In this document: piece after piece, positions 19,449 through 28,026 of the stretch
How positions within the stretch are numbered: position 1 is the first letter of the stretch
How the letters are laid out: each line of letters begins with the position of its first letter
Origin: CAVQAH01 sp963784195
Lineage (GTDB): Bacteria; Acidobacteriota; Vicinamibacteria; Vicinamibacterales; 2-12-FULL-66-21
Reading direction: 5' to 3'
Assembly: GCA_963784195.1 (NCBI GenBank)
Contig: CAWARA010000013.1
Coordinates: forward strand, 248,001-312,000
Length of the DNA stretch: 64,000 nucleotides
Made by a program: the position numbers and the translations under genes
Notes under the pieces: model-generated
Database searches by the model: none
What the model saw: the letters and a program-made list of their open reading frames with translations, nothing else
Told to the model about the DNA's origin: nothing

Positions 19449-22426
19449 ACGCTGGCGTCAGATCGAGCGCCTCTACGAGTCAGCGCTCGGGCGCCCGGAA
19501 AGCGAGCGCCTAGCGTTTCTGGAACGTGTATGCGGCTGACGAGGATCTTCGCCGTGAAGTCGCGTCGCTGCTCGCGCACGAGGAAGCCGCCGCCAGCTTC
19601 ATCGAAGTCCCGGCGATGAAGATCGGTCGATCCTTCGCGGCGCACGACCAGGAACCTGCGACGCACACCGGTGAAGACGCGGCCGACATCATCGGCCACA
19701 CGTTCGCGCATTATCGCGCCGTGAGCAGGCTTGGCGGCGGTGGCATGGGCGTGGTCTATGCGGCCGAAGACGTCCGGCTGGATCGCCCGGTTGCGCTCAA
19801 GTTCCTACCGGACGCGGTTCCAGCGAGACAAGGCGGCCCTCGAGCGGTTCCGACGCGAGGCGCGCGCCGCGTCCTCTCTGAATCACCCGAACATCTGCAC
19901 GATTCACGATATCGGCGAACAGGACGGCCGGCCGTTCATCGTCATGGAGCGGCTCGAGGGGCAAACTCTCAAGCACCGCATTCAAGGCCGCCCCCTGCCG
20001 ATGGAGGATGTCCTGAGGTTCGGCATGAGAGGTGCTCAGCGCTCTCGAGGCTGCCCACGCCAAGGGCATCGTGCACCGCGATATCAAGCCGGCCAACATC
20101 TTCGTCACGGATCGCGGCCAGGCGAAGGTCCTCGATTTCGGCCTGGCCAAGCTCGTCGCGGAGGTGGAGTCTGTAGAAATCACCTCGGCCGAGCACGGAG
20201 ACGGCGATCGACGAACACACGCTGACGCAGCCAGGGCGTGGCGCTCGGCACGCTGTCTACATGTCGCCTGAACAGGCTCACGGGAAACCTGTCGACGCTC
20301 GGAGCGACCTGTTCTCGTTCGGCGCCGTCCTGTACGAAATGGCGACGGGGAAACGGGCGTTCCCGAGGTGGATGGACTGGACGGCGCCCGGCACCACCGC
20401 GAACTCGAATCGCGAGTTGTATCGGATCGTTCTGAAACTGCTCGCAGCCCGACCCGCAGCTGCGATACCAGCTCGCGTCAGAGGTCTTGTCGGACTTGCG
20501 AGATGCTGCAGTCGCGGCTCCGCTCGGCCGGCACGTGGCGGCGCTGGTGGCTGATCGCTGCGGCTCGGTTGTGGCCGCCGTCGCCATCAGCGCTGTCGTT
20601 ATCGTCTGGCAGCGAGCCGAGCCCGACGTTGCAGGCGGTCGAACTGACGCGCGTGACCTCCGACTCGGGCTTGACTGCCTATCCCGCGCTCTCGCGCGAC
20701 GGGAAGCTGCTCGCATCCGCTTCCGATCGCGCTGGCGGAATCATGAACATCTGGGTCCAGCAGGTGGCCGGAGGCGAACCGGTGCGCGTGACCGACGGAC
20801 CGGCCGACGACACAGAGCCCTCGTTTTCTCCCGATGGCACCGTCGATCGCTTTTCGATCGGAGCGCGACGGTGGCGGCAGTCTACATTGTTCCGGCACTC
20901 GGCGGTGAGCCGCGGCGCATCGCGGACCAGGGCGCGGAGACCACGTTTTTCGCCAGACGGCCGGTGGATCGCGTACTGGGTCGGCGACCAGCGCCAGCAG
21001 TTCGCCGAGGAATCAGACATACATCGTTCGCTTCTCCGGTGGCGAACCTCGCCGGCTGGCCTCGACGTTCTTCTCGGCCGACGATCCATTGTGGTCGCCC
21101 GACGGCCAGCACATTCTTGTTTCTCGGTGCCGAAGACGACAAGAAGCCGGTGGCCGAGCGTACGATTGGTGGGTCGTGCCGGTTGCCGGAGGAGCGCCTG
21201 TCGCGACGGGCGCCTTGTCAGCCCTTCGCAGCAAGGGCGTGTCCCCGGTGTGGCGCGAACCGAGCGAGTGGATCGACGATTCGATCGTGTTCGCTGGGTC
21301 GACCAGTCAATACGCGACCGTGCTGAGCACTGGCCTGATCAATCAGTCGAGCATTTGGAGCGTGCGTCTTGCCTCGAATCCGTGGCGGATCGAGGGTGAG
21401 CCGCGGCAACTGACCATCGCCTCCGGCGCCGAGACGCAGCCTTCTGTAGCGCGGGGATCGGACGGGACCGCTCGACTCGCGCTGATGACTGCGAGCGCGC
21501 CTGGCAACACGCATGTCTGGGCGCTGCCGTTGTCCGCGAGGCAAGGTCACGAGTGAGCCGGAGCGCTTGACCACCAACCTCTTCGAGAATCAGTACGCAT
21601 CCATTTCAGCAGATGGCAGCACGATCGTTTTCTCGTCCGACAGGCAGCGGAACCAAGACATTGTCATCAGGGATCTGCGAGCCGGGAACCGAAAGCGTTT
21701 TGACCGCGACCGACGTCAACGAGTTCTCACCATTTCTGAGCACGGATAATTCGAAGGTTCTGTATTACATCTTTCGTCCTGACCAGAAGCCGTCCTTCAG
21801 CTTTTGGGTGGTGAACGCCGCGGGCGGCGTTCCTCGACAGGTGTGCGCGGACTGCGACGGCCCGTGGTACGGCTGGTCGAGCGATGCCACGAAAGTGATC
21901 TGGAATGACCGGTCAGCCGATCGGCCCTGCCGCATCAGGGTGCGGGATATCGAGTCCGGTCGGGATGGTGTTCTGGCTCGAGCATCCAGCAGTATGCGCT
22001 CACGTTTCCGCGTCTTTCGCCGGACGACCAGTGGATGCTGTTTCAGACGGTGATCAATCAGAGGCAACGGCAAATCTTTGTGGCGCCGATTCATGGCTGG
22101 CGTGCAGCACCCGAGTCGAGCTGGGTTCCGCTGACGAACGGCGCACACCTGACCGCAACGCTGTCTGGGCACCCGATGGCACTCTGATGTACTTCCTGTC
22201 CGAGCGTGATGGATTCCGATGTTTCTGGGCACAGCGGCTGGAAGCCAAGACCAAACGCCCGAAAGGCGAGCCGTTCGTGGTCCAGCACTTCCATCAGGCG
22301 CGTCTCAGCTACGCTCCTGACGACTTTTGCGCGCATCCAATTGTCAGTGGGCCCGGACAAGCTGGTGTATCCCGAGCCAGGAAGCGCACGGGCAACATCT
22401 GGTTGGCAAGACTCGAATCGCGCTGA
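19438..22426 (+). pseudogene. ECF-linked Ser/Thr kinase with N-terminal helical domain and TolB propeller, many frameshifts
   Basis: Kinase of the sigma-linked type. It starts at GTG 19438 (MEPERWRQIERLYESALG), inside the sigma gene 3' end. The N-domain continues with ADEDLRREVASLLAHEE (about residues 1-75). Kinase blocks follow in changing frames: GGGGMGVVYAAED, VALKFLPD, RFRREARAASSLNHPNICT, IVMERLEGQTLKHRI, IVHRDIKPANIF (about 20065-20100), DFGLAKLV, MSPEQAHGKPVDARSDLFSFG. The propeller part contains PALSRDGKLLASAS, WSPDGQHIL, ASISADGSTIVFSSDRQ and ends GNIWLARLESR at 22426. At least eight frame changes. Order and content of blocks are intact, so sequence error is again likely. Membrane segment expected near 20550, partly obscured. 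Confidence 0.65.
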
Positions 22427-22552
22427 GTTCGGGCGTGCCATTCGCGGACCGACGCAAGGCAGCAAGGAAGCCTGCGGAGCCGCTGCAGCTGCATAAGTGA
22501 TCTCAGCTAGACAGGAGGGGTTGCAGCTCGCGCACGCTCAGCGCTTGCGAAA

Positions 22553-23106
22553 TCAGCCCGATCGTGACGCGTCAGAAGAAGCCAGGAGTTCGCAGAGCAA
22601 CGACAGCCCTCTTTTGATCGCTGCCCGTTGCGCGGGGCGTCGCTGTGCGAAGCACCCTGACAAGCCTTCCGGACGGTCCCTCCGTTCGAGCTCGCGCACG
22701 TATCGTCGAACGACTCCGGTGACGGCGATCGTCTGTTCGGCGCCGGTCGGTAGCATCGGTTGTGCGGCGCACGAGGCTGCGCGTCTCGAGGCGGTCGACG
22801 ATGCCTGATGCCGTGCTGTGACTCATGCTCAGTGCGCGACTGAGCTCGGTGAGCGTCACGGGGTCCTTTGCTGACCAGCAGCGCCATCACGGTCACTTGC
22901 GGTCCTGTCAGGCCGTGCGCGGCGGCGTCCGCGTAAGGATTGCGCAGCAGAGCACGCCGAAGCGTTCTGAGCTGGCCGAGGATCGCATCCGCGTCGCGCG
23001 CCAACCCGGCATGTGGCTGATGCTTGCGCACGCGCCGGATTGTACTCGACAACGTGTTCGCCCCCAGCCTTGCCGATGCGCCTTGACAGGCTTCAGGCCC
23101 GCACAT
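22553..23106 (-). CDS. MarR family transcriptional regulator (frameshifted)
   Basis: MarR-type winged-helix regulator of about 180 residues after repair. The first segment (from ATG 23106) carries LRTLRRALLRNPYA and GLTGPQVTVMALL; the second, in another frame, carries VTLTELSRALSMSHSTASGIVDRLETRSLVRR, the recognition helix and wing; a third gives VTGVVRRYVRELERR and a tail ending at 22553. Frame changes are near 22865 and 22735. The start could be an internal GTG further downstream. It is divergent from an ABC-type permease, with a 34-bp palindrome at 23108-23141 immediately upstream, its likely operator. Confidence 0.75.
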
Positions 23107-23107
23107 A

Positions 23108-23141
23108 ATATGTCGTATACGACGCGTCGTATACGACATAT
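23108..23141. promoter_or_regulatory. 34-bp perfect palindrome, predicted MarR operator
   Basis: The 34 bases are a perfect palindrome centred between 23124 and 23125. It contains two copies of the self-palindromic GTCGTATACGAC, at 23112-23123 and 23126-23137, with centres 14 bp apart. It lies 1 bp upstream of the MarR ATG and 43 bp upstream of the permease ATG. Bound by two regulator dimers it would shut both genes. GTCGTATACGAC resembles half-sites known for MarR/PadR-type regulators; the assignment to this MarR follows from position. Confidence 0.75.
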
Positions 23142-23184
23142 GCCGGCCTCTCACGCACGAGCGGGCGGCCGCGGCTGAGCACTC

Positions 23185-24337
23185 ATGAAGTTCCTGCCGT
23201 TCGTGTGGCGAGTCGCGATGCGACGAAGACTCCGCACGCTCCTCACCGCCCTGTCGATTGCCATCGCTTTCCTGCTGTTCGGGCTTCTGGCCGCCGTTCG
23301 CGCCGGCCTCTCATTCGGAGTCGAGATCGCGGGAGCCGACACCCTGATGATGTTCCAGAAAGTCTCGTTGGCTCGCCCACTCCCCCTCGCCTACTACCAG
23401 CAAATCGCCTCGACACCGGGGGTCGCGGCGGTCACACACGCAACATGGTTCGGCGGCGTCTATCAGGATTCCAAGAACTGGTTTCCGCAAATGGCCGTCG
23501 ACGGCCGGTCCTTCCTGGAACTGCACCCGGACTATCGCGTGGCTCCCGACGCGCGGCGGGCGTGGCTGGCGGACCGCTCCGGGTGCATCGTCGGCCGAGA
23601 CGTGGCCACGAGGTATCGGTTGGCGCGTCGGCGACAGAATCCCGTTGAAGAGCGCGTCGTGGCCCACACCGGACGGTGCTCCGTGGACCTTCACCATTCT
23701 CGGCATCTATGACGCGGAGCGTCCAGGTGCGGATCGCACGCAGATGTTCTTCCACTACGAGTACCTGAACGAGACGGCGCGCCAGAACGCGCGACACCGT
23801 CGGCTGGTACATCATCCGGGTGACGCATCCGGCGGCAGCCCGCGAGGTGGCGGCTCGATCTCGACAGCCGATTTGCCAATTCGTCCGACGAAACGAAGAC
23901 TGCGACGACGAAGGCCTTCCTTCAGGCCTGGGCGAGCCAGATCGGCGACATCGGCACCATCGTTCATTGCCATCGTCAGCATGGTGTTCTTCACGATCCT
24001 CCTCGTGACCGGCACGACGATGGCGCAGGCCGTGCGGGAACGGACGAGCGAGCTGGGGGTGCTGAAAGCGCTCGGCTTCAGCGACGGACTTCTCCTGAGT
24101 CTCGTGCTGCTCGAGTCCGTTGGCGTGTCGATAGGCGGCGGCGCCCTCGGTCTGGGTCTGGCGTGGCTGGTCGTTCACCGCGGCGATCCCACCGGCGGAC
24201 TCCTGCCGGCGTTCTACTTACCCACCGGGGATCTGGCGATCGGCGGGGCGTTCGTCCTGCTGCTGGGACTCGCGACCGGCGTCCTTCCCGCGCGGAAAGC
24301 GGGACGCTTGCGGATAGTCGAGGCGCTGAGGAGGTAG
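23185..24337 (+). CDS. FtsX/MacB-type ABC transporter permease (frameshifted)
   Basis: Membrane permease of the MacB/FtsX class, about 384 residues after repair. The N-terminal helix (MRRRLRTLLTALSIAIAFLLFGLL, residues about 10-35) is followed by a periplasmic MacB-type domain and three C-terminal helices: SFIAIVSMVFFTILLVTG, LLLSLVLLESVGVSI and IGGAFVLLLGLATGV, ending ARKAGRLRIVEALRR at 24337. Conserved AQAVRERTSELGVLKALGFSD precedes the second helix. Frames change near 23630, 23800 and 23930. The cognate ATPase is not next to it: the following genes are on the other strand, so it is an orphan here. Control by the divergent MarR is likely, pointing to export of a toxic compound or peptide. 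Confidence 0.75.
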
Positions 24338-24379
24338 GCGGCTACATGTCGCGACTCATTGGACACGCTTGCAGATTCG

Positions 24380-24586
24380 TCACTCGCCCTCGACGGTCTT
24401 CACCAACTCTGTCGAGATTGGAAGAACAACAGCCCCTCCAGGGGCGGGACCGTGATTCAGCGCCCACCTCGCATCGGCCTGACGATATTCTTCGTCCTGC
24501 CGCAGAATGGCATCCCGTTGTTCTGGCGTCCATGAGAGCTTGACCCACCGACCCTTCTTCCACCGCTCACGCGACGGAGGCGTCAC
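24380..24586 (-). CDS. Small hypothetical protein
   Basis: A 68-residue GTG-initiated ORF downstream of the truncated kinase, rich in charged residues (SRERWKKGRWVKLSWTPEQR, RQDEEYRQADARW). It is open in the same frame as part of the kinase remnant upstream, so it may be the distal fragment of a longer gene. No domain recognised, no signal peptide. Coding status uncertain. Confidence 0.25.
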   Translation of the reverse strand: MTPPSRERWKKGRWVKLSWTPEQRDAILRQDEEYRQADARWALNHGPAPGGAVVLPISTELVKTVEGE

Positions 24587-24663
24587 CAGCTTCCGCGAAG
24601 GGTTTACGTGAAGGTTCGGTTGTTTGCCGTGCGTTGATTGCTGTGACGCACGAGAGGTTGCCG

Positions 24664-26387
24664 CTACCTCGTGAGGGCGGGGTGTGTGCCCCAGGGGCAC
24701 TTGAGGGAGTGCCTCCCGTTCGTCAACACTTGTCGTTCGCTGTCGCTGGCCCGTTCGCGCAGTTGATACGCCTTGAGCGTGCTCTCCCTGGCCAGCACCG
24801 ACTCTCCGAGCACGCTGTAATTGATTCCGAGCCGCGCATGTGCCATCGCAAAATTCGGATCGATCGCGATGGCACGTTTGAACAACGGCTGGGACGGCGC
24901 CGTGCCGGACGCAGAGTACACCTTCGACGCCGTGCCGTAGGCTTTCCGGGCCTCGAGCGACGACGTCGTCGCCTCGTCGAGCGAGGTCGAGTGTTGCTCG
25001 ACGGTTGCGAGCGATTCGCCGAGCCGCGTTCTCAACCGGCTCGCGATTTGACTGAGCGCGCCGAGGACATCTTCCTTTCTTTTCGCCTGCGCCTGCTCGT
25101 CGGCGAGGATGTCGCCGGTGGTGCAGTTCTTTGCGCGCAAGCCCAGGACGTACTGACTTCCGAGAGTCCGCGATCGATCCTTCCAGCACCGCGGCGCTCG
25201 CCGTCCGGACGCACACACCCCGAGCAGTATCGGCGGTCAGTCGCGTATCCGGGGGCTGGTCCATCAATGACAGCGTCTTTCGGATGCGCTGGTCCGAGAT
25301 CAGGCTGAGAAACGGCGACTCCTGGAGCTGGACGGCCAGTCCCTGCCGCAGCGTTTCGTCGAACACCGGGTCCCCGGTGGTGTTCGTGAAGTCGGCGAGG
25401 ACAATCGTGTCCTTGTCGGTGAGTTTCGGTGCGCGGTGCAAATAGATGTAACCCGCAGCGAGGAGCATCAGCAGCGCCGTGGCGGCTGCCGCCAGTGCCT
25501 TCCAGCGTTTCGCGATGGCCGTCGCGGATCCGGGCTCCGAACGTGGTGTCACCCGCGTCAACCGCCGCAGGTCGATGACCATCTCGCGCATCGATTAGTA
25601 CGCCGTGCGGGATCTTTCTCGAGCGCCTTCTCGACCAGCATCCGGAGCGCAGGTGGAATCTCCTGGCCGAGCGGCTCGGGCGCCTGGTGCTGGATTCGTT
25701 GCAGCGTCTCCAGATCAGTGGCGCCGGCAAAGGGCTGCCGCCCCGCTAGCCCCTCGTGCAGCACGACGCCAAACGAGAAGATGTCGCTGCGGGCATCGAC
25801 CGGCCGGCCCGAGGCCTGTTCAGGCGACATATAGGCAATCGTGCCAAGAATCACGCCCGGGCGTGTATGTCCGACCGAGACCGCGCGCGTTGCCGCCTCC
25901 CCGGGATTGGCGTCAAAGAGTTTGGCGAGGCCGAAATCGGCGAGCTTGGCGTAGCCGTTCTTCGCGACCAGAATGTTCTCGGGTTTGATGTCCCGGTGCA
26001 CGATGCCAGCGTCGTGCGCGGCGGCAAGGCCGTCCGCGACGCCGGCGAGCAACTCGACGAGCTGGGCCCACGGCCGTCTTTCGGCGGCGGCCCAATCTTT
26101 GAGCGTACCGTCATCGACGAATTCGGTGACCAGATACGCACGGCCGTCCAACTCGCCGACGTCGTACACGGTGAGAATGTGCGGGTGGTTCAGCGAGGAC
26201 GCTGTCTGGGCTTCGCGCTGGAACCGCCGGCGGGCCGCCGCGTCGGCGAGCTCGTCGGAAAGGAACTTGATCGCAACCGGCCGATTGAGCTTCGCGTCGT
26301 GCGCAGAATAGACTTCGCCCATGCCGCCGGCGCCGAGCAGCGCGACGATTTCGTACCGCTGAGGCGCGTGCCAGCGGACAGTGTCAT
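24664..26387 (-). CDS. Ser/Thr protein kinase with TPR-type C-domain (frameshifted, truncated)
   Basis: Kinase starting MTLSAGTRLSG at ATG 26387, with a frame change near 26360 into YEIVALLGAGGMGEVYSAHD. Kinase blocks: VAIKFLSDE, VADGLAAAHDAGIVHRDIKPENIL, DFGLAKLFD, LGTIAYMSPEQASGRPVDARSD. After a second frame change near 25590 comes a membrane helix (LAAAATALLMLLAAGYIYL), the LTDKDTIVLADFTNTTGDPVFD block typical of acidobacterial kinases with TPR tails, and AVLEGSI. A third change near 25160 leads to the first tetratricopeptide-like units (AYGTASKVYSA, FAMAHARLGINYSVLGE). Homology stops at YQLRERASDSER, where relatives continue for several hundred residues; here a foreign 18-residue tail leads to the stop at 24664. 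So the TPR domain is truncated. Confidence 0.75.
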
Positions 26388-26411
26388 GAATCGAGCCTGA
26401 TTCTAGTGCTC

Positions 26412-27989
26412 TTAACGATCCTTCGCCGAGCGCAGTTCGGCGCGGGTGACTTTTCCAGCGTCGACAATCACTTCCGCTGAACTTCCTTCCGTCTCGTGGC
26501 CGTCGAGCCAGACGCGGTAACGGCCGGGTTTCACGTTCGTCAGTCCGAAATATCCGTTTCCGTCCGTTTCCACGCGCGTCGCTCTGCGAAACAGCGCGAA
26601 ACCGGTTCGTTTGATCTTTACAAGTATGGTGTCGGCTGGAGCGTCCGGACCGCGCACGATGCCGGCGATCCACCCTGTTTGCGGGTGGTCTATCCACGGC
26701 ATGGCCGGCACAGGCGCCGCACGCGCAAAGGCGGCCGGTGATTGTCCGACCCCTTCGGAGAGAAATGCGAGTTGTTCAGCAGCAGGACGCGGAGGGAATG
26801 CGGCAGGGCCCGCTCCATCCGTTGTGCCCTCGGACGGCTGCTGTGGCGACGCGTAGGAAAAGAACGACACGCCGTCGGCGCGATGCCCGCCGTCGGCCTG
26901 TCGAACGCGTGCGATCTGATCGAGGATGTGAGTCGGCGTGTTGCGATAGGCGCCGATCCCCACCGCCAGCTGACGTCCATGCTTGTGCCGCTTCTCCCAT
27001 CTGATCCATCCATCGAACCAGCCACGCACGCGCTCGTCGGTCTCCCGTGCGTAGTTCATCGGGACGGCGAGGTCGATCAGTCCGTCTTTCAGCCATTGAT
27101 GCCAGTTCTGAAAGACGCGCTGCATGGGCGCGACGTCCTCGAAGTCCCTTTCATCGCGCGGAGGCTCACCCCATGGAATCAGGGCCGCACTGATCTTGAT
27201 GCGCGGGTTGATCGCCCGGGCCTCGATCGACACGCGGCGGACGAGATTCGTGACCTGCTGGCGCCGCCACGTCATCCATGCTTCGTCACCGGGTGCGGGG
27301 ACATCGGTCCTGCCCGCGACGCGTCGAAATCTCGCCAGGTTCGTCGCGTTGTAGCCGACGGCCGCCCCGCGCGGCAGCCGTTCCTCGGTCTCGGGATATC
27401 GGATGTAGTCGAAGTGAATCCCGTCGACGGCGTAGCTGCGCACGATGTTCAGGTAAATCTCGACGAGATAGGCCGCGACAGCAGGGTGTCCGGGATCGAC
27501 GAAGTAGCCAACCGGGAACTTCGGATCCCCCGCGGGTGACGATGTGAACCAGTTGTCGTCGCCAGCGGCTGACGGCCCGTGACGATTGAACAGGTGGCGC
27601 GAGTCCTTCGGTGGCGCCTCGTCACGCCACGTCGGCATCGCGTTCACCCACGCGTGCACCTGCAATCCCGCGCGATGACCCGCTTCGACGATGTAGGCAA
27701 GCGCGTCGAAGGTGGGGGCGTAGCCAGCCTCGTCGAGCGGCGGCTCGACGCCTTTCGTATAGAGTGCATCACCGCGCCGCCGGACCTGAACGAACAGCGT
27801 GTTGAGGTGTGCTCGCTGCGCCGCTGCGACCAGTTCGTCCGCCTCCGGGGGAGATCGGATGCCGGCGTGGAACGCATCGACCCAGAGGGCGCGGATCTCG
27901 GGAGGATCGACCGCGGCAGCCGGCTGGGCCTGGCCTGACCCGGCTGCGCCGACGAGCGTGAACGAAATGATTGCGGCCTGCCTGAGCAT
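26412..27989 (-). CDS. Family 10-like glycosyl hydrolase (GHL10/DUF187), secreted
   Basis: A 525-residue secreted protein. The signal peptide (MLRQAAIISFTLVGAAGSGQAQ) is followed by a GHL10-type TIM barrel at about 30-370: EIRALWVDAFHAGI, LNTLFVQVRRRGDALY, VHAWVNAMPTW, VDGIHFDYIRYP, LIPWGEPP, LIDLAVPMNYARE. This family contains predicted glycosidases whose substrates are mostly unknown; a cell-wall or exopolysaccharide role is usual speculation. The C terminus (about 430-525) is a carboxypeptidase-regulatory-like beta sandwich (GNGYFGLTNVKPGRYRVWLDG). The ATG at 27989 fits the signal peptide. It is divergent from the Tricorn-like protease with 37 bp between the two start codons. Confidence 0.85.
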   Translation of the reverse strand: MLRQAAIISFTLVGAAGSGQAQPAAAVDPPEIRALWVDAFHAGIRSPPEADELVAAAQRAHLNTLFVQVRRRGDALYTKGVEPPLDEAGYAPTFDALAYIVEAGHRAGLQVHAWVNAMPTWRDEAPPKDSRHLFNRHGPSAAGDDNWFTSSPAGDPKFPVGYFVDPGHPAVAAYLVEIYLNIVRSYAVDGIHFDYIRYPETEERLPRGAAVGYNATNLARFRRVAGRTDVPAPGDEAWMTWRRQQVTNLVRRVSIEARAINPRIKISAALIPWGEPPRDERDFEDVAPMQRVFQNWHQWLKDGLIDLAVPMNYARETDERVRGWFDGWIRWEKRHKHGRQLAVGIGAYRNTPTHILDQIARVRQADGGHRADGVSFFSYASPQQPSEGTTDGAGPAAFPPRPAAEQLAFLSEGVGQSPAAFARAAPVPAMPWIDHPQTGWIAGIVRGPDAPADTILVKIKRTGFALFRRATRVETDGNGYFGLTNVKPGRYRVWLDGHETEGSSAEVIVDAGKVTRAELRSAKDR

Positions 27990-28010
27990 GCGGACGCCCG
28001 AACTCCGGCG

Positions 28011-28020
28011 ACTATATACT
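28011..28020. promoter_or_regulatory. Shared divergent -10 elements
   Basis: ACTATATACT holds two overlapping -10 elements: TATACT (28015-28020) on the plus strand, 6 nt before the Tricorn-like ATG at 28027, and TATAGT (28016-28011) on the minus strand, 21 nt before the GHL10 ATG at 27989. Polymerase could not occupy both at once, so expression is probably mutually exclusive. The plus-strand transcript would be leaderless. Confidence 0.5.
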
Positions 28021-28026
28021 TCGCCC

